NCBI GenBank assembly: GCA_049999765.1
Contig: JBNGIQ010007802.1
Coordinates: 1-34,425 of the forward strand
Source: Phaeoceros laevis
Taxonomy: Eukaryota; Anthocerotophyta; Anthocerotopsida; Notothyladales
Direction: 5' to 3'
Length of the DNA stretch: 34,425 bases
In this document: positions 12,501 through 21,944 of the stretch, one piece after another
How the letters are laid out: each line of letters starts with the position of its first letter
How positions within the stretch are numbered: the first letter of the stretch is position 1
Translations under genes and position numbers: made by a program
Notes under the pieces: generated by a model
Database searches by the model: none
What the model was told of the DNA's origin: nothing
The model's input: the letters and a program-made list of their open reading frames with translations, nothing else

Positions 12501-12690
12501 ATACCACGGCAGCATTTTCAATGCCGTTACCCCCAACAGCCAGCTCCCTTGCTGGAGCAGTGGGCAGGCTATCCCGGCCCGGTGGCGAAAACCGCAACGG
12601 CAATGGCAGCAAGAGTGCCATGCAGTCCTGGCCGCCGTTGCATTCACTGAAACCCACTTTAAGACATTTTCTGTAAGTCCCCCGAGCCAA
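9523..12690 (-). CDS. PLS-class PPR protein with E/E+ and truncated DYW domain
   Basis: Intronless frame of 1,055 codons, about 1,036 aa once the gap artefact at 9616-9719 is removed (47 + 10 bases, a multiple of three). PLS-type PPR proteins bind organellar RNA one base per repeat and direct C-to-U editing. I see about seven P-L-S cycles (VDMYAKCGSL, VTWTAMISGYA, FMCLLQACGS repeated), then the E/E+ region (PAKACIEVKSKVHEF), then a DYW deaminase start with the catalytic HAE (GHAEKLALAYGLL) and CNDCH. The family's end (second zinc site, CSCGDYW) is missing; the frame instead runs into an unrelated tail ending at 9523. A second Met, 23 codons in (12621, MALLLPLPLRF), gives a better organelle transit peptide. 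It is divergent to the next PPR gene. Confidence 0.88.
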   Translation of the reverse strand: MARGTYRKCLKVGFSECNGGQDCMALLLPLPLRFSPPGRDSLPTAPARELAVGGNGIENAAVVLLQSDRTLKCQAPDGAFPMCPTVKPDQPGKKNVEAGRRELRRQPVLTAKNELVSTWKKLCREGQLTEAVEALDQLVHQGSRVDSSLLYLVLKRCIVQKDLGLGKRVHALAVESGDVTNTYVANHIICMYASHGKLKEAMQVFTNVSEPNTYMWASIISAHTRNGQHKKAIQLYKQLRDRSVKPDNHIYVAILKACASAEDLAFGREVHADILRSFGDQSVFVGDCLNPFLANHIILMYASHGRPEEAYKVFTEVAAPDAYMWASIIKAYAEHGQPQQAIELYGHMCQSTVKPNSFIFVAVLKACASTADLVSGKQVHADVLESTFVHDVFVGNSLVDMYAKCGSLKNARKVFDGLPTKDVVTWTAMISGYANHGLGQESLAIYACMQEEGITPADRVTFMCLLQACGSAKALQKGKQLHAQISGRGLEADVVVGNCLVDMYSKCGSLVDARQVFDKLATRDVVTWTSMIAGYAQQGLGQQALALYAAMQQDGMSTANHITFVCLLQACASIGALHPGKRLHAEIKEKGLESDIIVGTCLVDMYSKCGGLDDARTVFDKMKAKNVFTWNAMIGGYARHELGKEALALYTSMELDKTTSADYVTYVCLLQACASVGALYQGKQLHAKIQGRGMDADISVGNCLVDMYAKCGSLLDARRVLDSLPTRDVVTWTALLSGYAEHSDGKMAILCFEEMQRQGVEPDDTTFTSLLVACSHEGLVKEGMLYFKMMVEDYGLAPTVYHCTCMVDLLARSGHLDEAETMLRTMPFQGDVVGWTSLLSACKNHGDVERGARCFDRLTTLEPENATPYVLLAAIYANAGRWMDVNRIEGLRKSAGAKKKPAKACIEVKSKVHEFTVGQERGDMSSKLKSVNSRLKDGGHVPHTELVLKDVPDMEKEDALCGHAEKLALAYGLLNTPDGTTLLVTKNLRMCNDCHSATKVMSRIEKXXXXNDCHSATKVMSRIEKMQITVRNAQGIRTGTCQASLGLVYLEPYMI
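9663..9672. other. Assembly gap, 10 N, flanked by a 47-bp duplication
   Basis: Ten N lie between two identical 47-base copies, 9616-9662 and 9673-9719. The overlap of two contig ends was probably not merged. The duplication repeats the CNDCH segment of the DYW domain in the PPR gene without changing its frame. Confidence 0.93.
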
Positions 12691-13118
12691 CCAACCGGGC
12701 TTGGTTTTTGCAATTTCTCAAGCGAGAAGCAACCCACTTGAGGGAATTGGTCGAACTTACGGATGGCCGTCGTCCTCATATTTGCGCGATCGCGTGGCAA
12801 AATGCCCAGGTCTGTACGTGGATGGACGTGTTGCGTATGTATCACAGGTGAAGTGCCTTGGCAATCTTCAAGTGCAGCTGCTTCAACTGCTACCAGAAGC
12901 AGCAGTTTCAGAGCTTTTGACCCTGGTGGGAGCTATCAAGAAGGGGAAAAGCAGCTTTGGCAGGACCTCCTGTCATATCCTTTAGACTGGTGGGACAACA
13001 GACTGGCCAAGGCAGGACAATATCTACCATGGCTACAGCTTCAGGATACCTTGCAGGGGATTGGCTGACTGTTGGGGTTGGTTTCAAATAGGAATGCCTG
13101 ACCAAGACTCGACTTCGT
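12691..13118. promoter_or_regulatory. Divergent promoter region between two PPR genes
   Basis: The 428 bp between the two PPR start codons must contain both promoters and 5' UTRs. I see no clear TATA box, telo-box or other named motif. Short frames across it are not family-like. Confidence 0.4.
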
Positions 13119-15596
13119 TTGCAGAGAAGCAGCCAGCACCCAGACTTCCGACACAAGAGAACAAGAGCTGGCCTCTGGTTGAAGAATTTGGACAAACCTC
13201 TGACGTGGTTGCGTCCCCCCTTGGCTACCCCTGCACGTGTGACCGGACCTGCAGACTGCTACTGTCCAGGTGATGAGGTGGAACGTCTATGCGAGAAGGG
13301 GCAGCTGGACAAGGCGGTGGATGTCCTGTTGCGGATGGACCTGCTAGGAATTGCCCCGTCGGTCAATATGTATCACTCTTTGTTAAAGGCGTGCGCGATG
13401 AGGAAGGCGCTAGCTCAGGCCAAGCGAGTGGGATCTCATTTGGCGGAACAGGGGTTGGAGTCCACCCGGTTTCTTGGTGAATATATGGTGAGCACTTTGG
13501 TGAAGTGTGGTGGCCTTGAGGACGGTGTTCAAGTATTTCATAGGTTATCTCAGCGAACTGCTTTCTCCTGGACAGCCATACTAGCTGGGTACACCACGTC
13601 TGGACAAGGGCAAGAAGCACTGAGGATGTATCGGTTGATGCGAGAGGATGGTCTGGAGCCAGATAAATATACGTTTGTCACCCTGTTGAGGGCTTGTGGC
13701 AGCCTATCTGACCTGGAAGAGGGCAAGTACATTCATGCTGAAATTTTGAGATACAGGTGGGAATCTGACCTATTTGTGGGAACGTGTCTAGTCCACATGT
13801 ATGCCAAGTGTGGAAGCGTCGTTGATGCTCTGAATGTGTTTAAGGGAGTGGCAGGGAAGAGTGTGGTTTCATGGACTGTAATTCTTGCAGCATGTGCTCA
13901 GCAGGGGCAAGCGGAGAAGGCTTTGCAGCTGTATGAACAGATGCGGGAGGATGCCTTCAGTCCAGATGATCGGACATTTGTGATTGTGATCCAAGCATGT
14001 GGTGCACTTGCGGAGAAGGAAGGAGATGATCTTGTAGATGGCCAAGTATTGAAAGTGATGGCTTATCAAAAGGGCAAGGCAGTCCATGCTGATGCTTGCC
14101 GGAAGGGCTACCAATCAGATGTTTTTGTCGGAAATTCTCTGGTCAGCATGTACAGTAAGTGTGGGAGCTTTGCTGATGCTCAAACGGTTTTTGATGGTTT
14201 GTCTGATCGTGACCTGGTATCATGGAATGCGATGCTATCAGCATATGTTCAGCGGGGCCAGGGAGACATTACCCTGGAGCTGTATGTAAAGATGCAGGCG
14301 GAACGTGTCAGCCCCGATTATCGGACCTTTGTTAGTGCATTACAAGCCTGTGGTCTTCTTGCAGAGTATGAAGAAGATAGTCTTGTGGATGGGCGATCGA
14401 CAAAAGTGAAGGTTCTGGAAAAGGGACAGGCATTACACGCTTATGCTCAGTTGAAGGGCCACCATGCAGATGTCTTTGTTGGTAGCACTCTCATCACTAT
14501 GTATGGGAAGTTTGGGTGCATTACTGCTGCACAGGATGTGTTTGATAGCATGCCCCAGCGGGATGTGGTTTTATGGACAGCAATGCTGACAGCATATGCT
14601 GAGCACGGTCAGGGAGCCAAGGCCTTAGAACTTTACAGCCAGATGCAGCGGGAAGGTATGAGCCCTAATGAGATCACACTGATGAGCATTTTGCAAGCAT
14701 GTAGCACCACAGGTAACCTGGACGTATGTAGGCATATTCATCACATTGTGCTATTTCCTGGAACCAGCTTCAGCCGTCAGTTGATGAACACACTCATTCA
14801 TGCGTATGGGAGATGTGCAAGCATGGAAGATGCTCAGGCAGTGTTTGATGCACTCCCTCAACCTGATGTTGTGTCATGGACGGCTCTAATTGCTGGTTAC
14901 GCCCGTGAAGGATATTCGTTTGCAAGCTTGCAATGTTATGAGGCAATGCTGTTGGCAGGTGTGAAGCCACAAGGAGTTACACTTGTTTCAATTCTGTCGG
15001 CATGTAGTCATGCTGGCCTAGTTAGCAAAGGCGTTGAGTACTTCAAATCTATGAGCACACATTACGGCATAACTCCAAAGATTGAGCATTATGTCTGCAT
15101 GGTAGACCTCCTTGGGCGCGCAGGACACTTCACAGCCGTAGAACAGCTGCTGTTGTCTATGCCTATGCAACCGGATCTGTCCATATGGTTGTGTTTGCTG
15201 GGAGCTTGTCGGAAACATGGCAAGGTAGCGCTGGGAAAGCACGCCTTTGATTCTGCAGTGAGTGTGCAGCCAAAGCACGCAGCTGCCTATGTGTTGATGT
15301 CCAACATATATGCTGATGCTGGCCTGTTAGATCGTTCAAAGGAGGTGAATGTGTTAGAACTGGAAGCAGGGGCATGGAAGAAGCCTGCTGGCCAGACCTG
15401 GATAGAGCATGCGCATGACATTCACATGTTTGCAGTAGGAGATTGCAGGCACCCACAAGGGGACCAAGTCTACAACTGTCTAGGAAAAGTAAGGTTAGAG
15501 CTGAAGGACGGGATGCCCATTTCCGACCTGCATGTTGTTATCAGTGAACGTCAAACGAAAAAACAAGCAAACTTGGTTTTGTCATTTAACCCCTAA
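13119..15596 (+). CDS. PLS-class PPR protein, E/E+ type, without DYW domain
   Basis: Intronless gene of 825 aa. The first 25 residues are rich in Ser, Arg, Lys and His with little acid, in keeping with a mitochondrial or plastid transit peptide. From about 50 the P-L-S repeats begin (EVERLCEKGQLDKAVDVLLRM), with typical L and S motifs (LVHMYAKCGSVVDA, SLVSMYSKCGSFADA, VVSWTALIAGYA). After HYVCMVDLLGRAG come the E motif and a short E+ (KKPAGQTWIEHAHDIHMFAVGD...HVVISE), then a stop. No HxE or CxxC follows, so it would need a DYW protein in trans to edit RNA. Two cycles carry an insertion with VDG before KGKAVHA/KGQALHA (near 14,000-14,080 and 14,360-14,430). The target RNA is unknown. Confidence 0.9.
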   Translation: MQRSSQHPDFRHKRTRAGLWLKNLDKPLTWLRPPLATPARVTGPADCYCPGDEVERLCEKGQLDKAVDVLLRMDLLGIAPSVNMYHSLLKACAMRKALAQAKRVGSHLAEQGLESTRFLGEYMVSTLVKCGGLEDGVQVFHRLSQRTAFSWTAILAGYTTSGQGQEALRMYRLMREDGLEPDKYTFVTLLRACGSLSDLEEGKYIHAEILRYRWESDLFVGTCLVHMYAKCGSVVDALNVFKGVAGKSVVSWTVILAACAQQGQAEKALQLYEQMREDAFSPDDRTFVIVIQACGALAEKEGDDLVDGQVLKVMAYQKGKAVHADACRKGYQSDVFVGNSLVSMYSKCGSFADAQTVFDGLSDRDLVSWNAMLSAYVQRGQGDITLELYVKMQAERVSPDYRTFVSALQACGLLAEYEEDSLVDGRSTKVKVLEKGQALHAYAQLKGHHADVFVGSTLITMYGKFGCITAAQDVFDSMPQRDVVLWTAMLTAYAEHGQGAKALELYSQMQREGMSPNEITLMSILQACSTTGNLDVCRHIHHIVLFPGTSFSRQLMNTLIHAYGRCASMEDAQAVFDALPQPDVVSWTALIAGYAREGYSFASLQCYEAMLLAGVKPQGVTLVSILSACSHAGLVSKGVEYFKSMSTHYGITPKIEHYVCMVDLLGRAGHFTAVEQLLLSMPMQPDLSIWLCLLGACRKHGKVALGKHAFDSAVSVQPKHAAAYVLMSNIYADAGLLDRSKEVNVLELEAGAWKKPAGQTWIEHAHDIHMFAVGDCRHPQGDQVYNCLGKVRLELKDGMPISDLHVVISERQTKKQANLVLSFNP

Positions 15597-15793
15597 CCCC
15601 AGACGACATCTCACTAAAAGATCTGGCGGGTTTGGCCTACGTCATTGACCGTCATTCGCGAGCGATACACAAGTAAAAGCGGCACCGTTACTCCCTGGGA
15701 ACGGAGCGGGTGCCTGAAACGGACAGGCCCAATCTGGGACGGGTGGTTAGGGCTGACCCTGATCTTATAAGAAAATGGACCACAACGAAAGTT

Positions 15794-16411
15794 CTACGAC
15801 CTTCTGTAAGATTGATGGTGCGATTTCCCTTTGCCCTTCTCAACACATGCCGCGAGCATTGCATTCCATGATACCGTGGTGTAATGGGTTTGGGCTGTAT
15901 GCCTCCAAAAATAAAATCCAATGTTACAAGAAAAAAAATCTATGACACCACATCTTGCGTGACAACCCTTCAAACACATTGCATGCATCCTCATACAGCC
16001 ACACTTTCTATGCATGGTAATCAAAGCACTACCGACAAAGACATGGAGAGTGTCATGCACTTCTTATGAACATGGGCATAAATTACCTTGCTTATTGGCA
16101 AAGACTTTATTTGAATTGATTGCCCATCCATATGAACATCTACATCCTTATGTACAAGGAGACTACTTTCTTGGAAAACTCGTAGGAGTGTCCAATTGTC
16201 TAGGCTTGCCCCTTCCATCAATATTTTTGTATACATCTATTGCAAAATACAAACATTTGTGTATACAACTCCTAGACTCGTATCTTAGAGTCTCTTCCAA
16301 TAGTGCAGCAAGTATCGTATTCCATAACACCATATCAAGTTCTACCAACCCGTCAAACAGATTCCGTGCATCCAAAATGTTGCTACACTTCACATAAACG
16401 GTAACAAGCAT
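15794..16411 (-). pseudogene. Degenerate PLS-class PPR pseudogene fragment
   Basis: PPR-like residues occur in order in three different minus frames. At 16411-16235 the frame reads MLVTVYVKCSNILDARNLFDG and VLWNTILAALL. At 16236-16050 it reads GASLDNWTLLRVFQ, then VHMDGQ, then KVIYAHVHK. At 16060-15800 it reads HVFVGSALITMHRKCGC and TVSWNAMLAACVEKGKG. At least two frameshifts, near 16,235 and 16,055, and some unrelated filler (about 15,900-15,960) break it. The middle part carries the same kind of D-G-containing insertion as the PPR gene ending at 15596, so it derives from that subfamily. It is unlikely to be translated as a PPR protein. Confidence 0.75.
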
Positions 16412-16672
16412 GCTAACAAAAAATACATAAGAATCACATGTGATTCGGATCCACCATACCTGTCACTAAGATCATGGACATCCTTGTTCGTTTGAGAACA
16501 TGGATTAGTGTTGGGGGCAGGGCACATGAATTATTATAGTAACATGGAGTCAGACTTATTCGAGCTATTGTTGGCAGAATGCTTTTTGGAAGCATACTTT
16601 TGGAAGAATTCATACTAACATAATGCTCAACTATTATAGATGGCATGCAAAGTAGCTTGCTACTTGGCATGT
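16412..16672. other. Intergenic with a perfect 16-bp palindrome
   Basis: No gene seen. GAATCACATGTGATTC at 16431-16446 is a perfect palindrome with a CACATGTG core (an E-box-like hexamer inside). It may be chance in AT-rich sequence. Confidence 0.4.
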
Positions 16673-16737
16673 CACAGACATGGCGGCATGCTCGATTCCC
16701 TTGTGGAATCAGTATAGCGCGACACCTTATTACTACT
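16673..16737 (+). repeat. SINE-like repeat copy 1 (tRNA B-box-like, TAC tail)
   Basis: Contains GCTCGATTCCC, close to the RNA polymerase III B box (GGTTCGANTCC), and ends in a short run of TACTACT. A second, diverged copy lies at 27604-27672 in the same orientation. Similarity spans about 65 bp. An A box is not clear, so the tRNA-derived SINE reading is tentative. Confidence 0.4.
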
Positions 16738-16859
16738 CGTTAACAAATATGGGCACACACGTACATGTGTTGGATTTGGTTCCGGAGGCGTATTGATAAG
16801 CACTAGAAAGAGCCAGATTTTACTCCTCCTGACAGATTTATAGCATTGATTTTGAACGA

Positions 16860-17076
16860 GAGATGAGATTATGGCAAGGGGCAAAGGAGTAAAAGCTGGA
16901 GACGGAAAATAGTGCAAAAAAGGCTGGTTACAACAGCTTACCAGTTGGGAAGATAACATCGATTTACTTTGCCGTTGGAAAGATTTAGCACCATTTACTC
17001 CTTAGCAGTAAAAACACGTCATAATAGTATTAAAAGTATTATAACGCCATAGTAAAAAGGCTTATGTCTTGTAGTG
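16860..17076 (-). mobile_element. CACTA (En/Spm-type) transposon terminus
   Basis: Read on the minus strand from 17076, the sequence starts CACTACAAGACATAAGCC, the typical outermost motif of plant CACTA elements. It continues with an AT-rich subterminal region that aligns with the plus strand from 33928 to about 34100. The element therefore extends leftwards from 17076. The three bases outside it, TTG at 17077-17079, would be the target duplication. I could not find the other end or a transposase, so this is a fragment or a non-autonomous copy. Confidence 0.65.
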
Positions 17077-17079
17077 TTG

Positions 17080-17872
17080 GGGATCTTTGAGCATGAGCAA
17101 GAGTATGAACTGAAAGGCTTCTTCTGTGAAGAGGATTATTTGTTTGATGCTTTGGCTTCCTTGAATGGAACAACATATAAGCACAGAGGTTGTCAAAATA
17201 GGGGAACAACTCCAAGCAAAAGTGCGGGGGTTGTAGACGATGTCTGAGTATTATATTTCCTACAAAATCATCTTGATAGATTTGTTGAATTAGCATCACA
17301 GCAAGAACATATGTATGTCCTAGTCTAGTACATATGTGATTGCAGGTGCCAACTACGCAACCAAGTGGCCGTGATGGTGCCTGAAACAAACATCATGCTT
17401 GAAGTGGTGAACCAATACAATTTCTTTATTTTTCCCAGCGCTTTACTTTGCTACATGTGTGGCTTCTTGCCCACGGAACTGGAAATAAAATTCTTCCACA
17501 CTACTTTCCGACACTAATATAACTATGCTCGCACCTTGATGGCATGATAGTTACCATTTTATAGCGACACTACTCGATAAGGCAATTCCATAACCATGCG
17601 GAGTCAGGACAGGTGTCCTATCATCCTTTTGTTCTTTTGGACTCTTTCGAGTTCATTCCAAGGACCCCAAAGGTGTGCCACTCGTGTACATTAGAGTAAG
17701 TAGCGCATGTAAGAAAGAAACAGAAAGTATGAGAACAGCATGTTAAATGCTTGTTCTGTATGCCCCTTTTAAGCTCGTCGAGTTGCCGTTCTTCTGACTC
17801 CAGTGCTGTGCATGGTGCTTGTGCCTACACTCCTGTTGTCCACTGCGTTTGCGCGTCGATCCTGCCGGCCCC
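17080..17872. other. Intergenic, upstream of EREX
   Basis: No domain-bearing frame on either strand. The last part, roughly 17,750-17,872, becomes GC-rich and probably holds the EREX promoter and 5' UTR. Confidence 0.5.
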
Positions 17873-20800
17873 ATGACCACATCACGCCGGAGCCCGCCTA
17901 GGCATCGACACGATGGCACGTCCCCCTTGCCTCTGGGCATGGACGCCAGCCCTGCGCCGGTCCGCTGGGTGCGCTCCTCTGCTCTTTTTTTCTGCTGTGA
18001 CATCGCTCTGCTGAGGTCGTAATTCTATCCTTGGAAGTCCGTCGCTCATAAATGTACCACGCATTCTCCCTTCGAAGCTGGAGGTGTGCAAGTAGACCAG
18101 AATCGAGGAGGACCGGAATTGTCCTGGCCTTCGAGCCACAACTCCGACCAGTCTACCTCCGAAGTATCTTGCATGTCGGATGCTGTGTCGCGCTGCCTGA
18201 ATGGAGATCATCCTTTATCGAATTTCGATCGAGGCTGGCGGGATCTGTTTGCGCAGAGTGTTTATTTCTGCCAGAGTTGTTTGACCTAGTCCACCTGGTG
18301 TCAATTGCATGCTCTGTTCAGTTTTGCTGAAGGCAGGTGGTTACTTGAGCTGAATCTTGGCAGTCTCAGAAGACTGATGGCAGTTTGCAATTTTACTGAG
18401 GGGATCATCATCTCGGACTTTTGCAGTCGGAGACTACCTCTAAACTGTTCTTCCTCTGGTCTGATTGTGCAGACTGGTGCATCGACGGTTTGGCCTCATG
18501 ATCCACGCAGCGGCTGGAGTTATTGCGTTCTCATTCCCTCATGGGTAATACTGCCCGAGGCCAGGACTGCAGACGGCGCTGCCATTAACCCCACCGTGGT
18601 AAGGAGATGCTTGCTAATCTGGATGGCAGGTCTGGCAGATTGGAGTGAGACTGTTCAGTTCTGTATAGCTTTGAGGTCAGAGACACAGCCAGATTCGGTT
18701 TTCCTTACAGCAGCTTGTTGGAGTGACAGAGTAGAGCTTGTGGTTAGTGTTCCTGTAACTGACTATCTTTTGTAATCATATTGCAGTATTACAAGGTTCA
18801 GGTTGGAATTCAGTCACCACAGGGCGTAAGCTCACTGCATGGGTCACTCCGGAGGTTCAGTGATTTTCTGAAGCTATATGCTGATGTACGTAGCTTTTTG
18901 CTGCTGAAAGAATTGCTGTCTCTGACAGCATCTGGGGATCTGTCTGATTTGAACCGTACCGAATTGGTTCAACCTTGTGATGAGTGGAACAGCTGAAGAG
19001 AGTATTTCCAAAGAAGAGAGTACCGGCAGCCCCTCCTAAAAACTCTTTGCTCCGGATAAATTCAAGCCATTCTCTCCTGCAAGAGGTTTGGTCACTCTTT
19101 TTGCCTGTGCTGCATTGTTGAAGTTACTTTTTCGCATCTCTTGTTTGGTACATTGATGTACCTTCAATCCTTGCGTTCTCCTGGCTTTACAAGACAAACA
19201 TTGAGAAATTTCGGTTGTATGAGTTGGCCGTTGTCAAGAGTCACAGTTCTCATAGGCCGGTTTTTGTTTCTGCAGAGAAGGCGTGCTTTAGGAGAATGGA
19301 TGGATCGGTTGCTAGCTGATCTTGACATATCTCGAAGTGCAACTATTGCTTCTTTTTTGGAGCTGGAGGCAGCTGCCAGGAAAGGTACTTGTTGCTCTAC
19401 TTCACATCCATGTCCAAGTTGCTTGCTCCAAAAATGCTGATGTTTTGCCTCACCATATTGGTCAACATAATTGTGTATACAGCGGCTGCGAATGCAATCA
19501 ACGAAGGCTCCAAGGCAGTCACGCCTGCTGTTTCAGTAGTTGGGGATGATGATGCAGTTTCACAATCTGCCTCCAGCATAAGGCCGGGCATTTGGGCAGC
19601 TGGTGCTCCCTCAGGACCTTTGTCGGCTGGAGAGAATGGTAGTGATGGGACGCAGAATACATCTGGTGCAGCAACCCCTACCAAGATGCACAGGTCAGGT
19701 TCAGAGATTGAAATGGAAGCAATTATAAACGGCGAAGCTCTGGAAGCCATAAAGCAAGCAGCAGATACTGATCAACGATCTGAGTTAGATGTCCTTGACA
19801 TACTACAAACCGATGACTTTGGAGCATTTCAAGATCCTAGTTGGAGTGCAGGACAAGTAGGTCCACCCGTGGATGTCAAAAGGGCAAATCGGCAAAACAA
19901 TGTTGGATCATACCATCAGAGGGCAGCCTCATATGGCAGTATTGTGAGTGAATTAAGCTCTGCTCGAGAAAGTGAGCCCACAACAGTGCCGTCTGAATAT
20001 GGTGCTTCAGGACTTGATTTGAAAAGTGGCAAGGTTGAGGGATCACGGTTCACTGATTTGGAATTTCTAAAGAGCATAAACATTGTCTTGCCGAAAGATC
20101 AGCGAGGGAAGGTGAACCGTGTATTCATAGCGTTGCTGCAAAGAGTAGCGATAGCAAAAGCTGATATGGAGGAGCTCATCACACGCCTTAATCAAGAGAC
20201 AGCTGTTAAAGAATTTCTGACAACTAAGGTCGGGAATAGAGCTAATTGGTTTGTCTTTCGCACATGTGATCCTGAAAGTGCTGTTGATTGTCAAAAGCCT
20301 ATGAAGGCATATCTCGGACCTTGTTTTCAATAAGTTTTTTATGAAGAAAGGGTCAGCGAGTTCAGAATGTTCTGCCTGTTTCTCTTTGCCTACAGTGTTT
20401 GCTGCTTCTGATGCAGTGCAGGTGAGAGATCTGGAAGGCGAGCTGGACAATACACGACGCAAAAGTAGGGAGGTTTTTAGGCAGGCAGTGTCAAGTGAGC
20501 GTGAGCGTATCACGAGTCTACAATGGGAACTTGAAGACACTCGGGCAGCTTTACTGAATGCTCAAGAGGCTGTTGAACGTGAGGAGGTATAAATAGCTTT
20601 AAACTGACCATTGCTAACCTTAAGGTCCCCGCTTGTTTTAGTAACCAAGATATCGTAATTCCTTGTTTGATGCAGAGTGCCAGGAAGGAAGCTGCGGAAC
20701 AGTTTCAAGGTGCTAATCTGGCCCTTCAAGCAGCAGAGCAGGAGATATCAAAACTGCAAGAAAAATGTAAAGCACTGCAGGAGCAGTTCAACGTCCATGA

Positions 20801-21671
20801 AGCACAAGCGAAGTCTGACAAGAAGGTCATGGCAAAAGAGATCAAGGCACTGCGAAAAGTCAAGGATGATGTGCAACAAGCCACAAGAGGGAAACTTGAA
20901 ATCGAGGTACTTCTTGTGATATCTCTAGCTGCTTGTTTGGGCCCACCAACTGTTGTATCTGCCTGCTATCTTGATCAAGCTGTCCTTTTCCTGGTTTTGA
21001 GTTCTGTTGGGGACACTGGGTTTGCTGCATGACAGGCGAAGTTGCAGGAACAGAAGCAGAAGCAGGAAAGGGAACGAGGCCTACAATCCGAATTTCTGCG
21101 TGAAATAGGAATATTGCGACAGAGACTGCAGGAATGTAGTGCAGATGTTCTTGCAAGGGAAGAGAGGGACGAGGATGAATCTGGCAGCACGGCCCTCACA
21201 ACAGTGCCGGATGCTATCGACCTTCTTTCCACATCCGACCACAGAATTGGGTTTCTAATAGCGGAGGTGAGAAGTTACTGGCCCTGCAAGTTTAACAGGT
21301 TCCCTCATGTCCCGCCTGTATATTTCCTACTATGGCACTGACGATGTTTTCCTCCTCTGGTGTCCCTACTCGGTCAGGCTCAACTTCTTGCACAGGAAGA
21401 CTCCCATCCAGGAAACGGTGCAAGAGTTGGGGCTACCCTGAATGGATCACGAATGAATGGCGACCAGCCTAGCGGTGGCCACACAGAAACTCCCGGCACG
21501 GGCGTTGAGCTCACAGTGCGAAAGGTCCTCACTGACATCTTCATAGAGAATGCGAAATTGCGAAAATCATTGAATGCCTTGACGCGCAACGCACTTCAGA
21601 ATCAAGCGAAAGACGGAGTAGAGGAGCATGGAACCAGAAAAAGCGTTTTGAGTAAATTTTTGCAAACCTGA
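17873..21671 (+). CDS. EREX: PX-domain endosomal Rab5 effector (EREX type)
   Basis: Ten exons: 17873-17968, 18473-18598, 18787-18885, 18993-19085, 19276-19384, 19483-20228, 20422-20586, 20676-20906, 21036-21266 and 21378-21671. All introns are GT-AG and the joined frame gives 729 aa. EREX binds PI3P and active canonical RAB5 on endosomes and acts in vacuolar trafficking. The N-terminus has the plant hallmark [18 protein letters not shown]. The PX domain spans about residues 35-175: [35 protein letters not shown] (PI3P-binding basic/aromatic part), a Pro-rich PAAPPK loop and [26 protein letters not shown] low-complexity linker follows, then long coiled coils from about 400 ([41 protein letters not shown]) and a conserved end ([13 protein letters not shown]). 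The start is the Met that begins the hallmark; an upstream Met at 17819 is Cys-rich and unlikely. Confidence 0.93.
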
Positions 21672-21944
21672 TGTATACATTGGCGGTTTCGCAATTGTTG
21701 TATAGTTGGAATTAAGTACATTACACGGATATTCATAAATGCAGCTTCTCGTTCCTGTACGGCACTACCATGGCTACCGGTGTTGCAGTGCTTTTGAAAC
21801 TACCCTAGCCCACATCCTCCATACTTCGATAGTCACGCAATGACCTTGTCAAACTTCCCTTGGGCTTGAGGATATCACGAGCAGTCCCCAACCAGGCTGG
21901 TAGTCAGATCTAACAAGACGCCAAGCTATGTTCCGATATTGTGG

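Noticed and set aside
11641-12741. Long plus-strand frame of 366 codons
   Set aside because: It is antisense to the PPR gene, has no domain, and arises from the repeat structure of that gene. The same holds for the 290-codon plus frame from 9416.
16027-16032. CACTAC as the left end of the CACTA element ending at 17076
   Set aside because: The following sequence shows no similarity to the subterminal region and lies in the PPR pseudogene; the flanking triplet does not match TTG.
19389-19482. Separate membrane protein starting at 19389 ([15 protein letters not shown]...)
   Set aside because: This is intron sequence read in frame before EREX exon 6; the acceptor at 19482 joins exon 5 in phase.
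20341-20421. Start of a separate ORF at 20341 ([14 protein letters not shown]...)
   Set aside because: Intron translation; exon 7 of EREX begins at 20422, continuing the coiled coil in phase.
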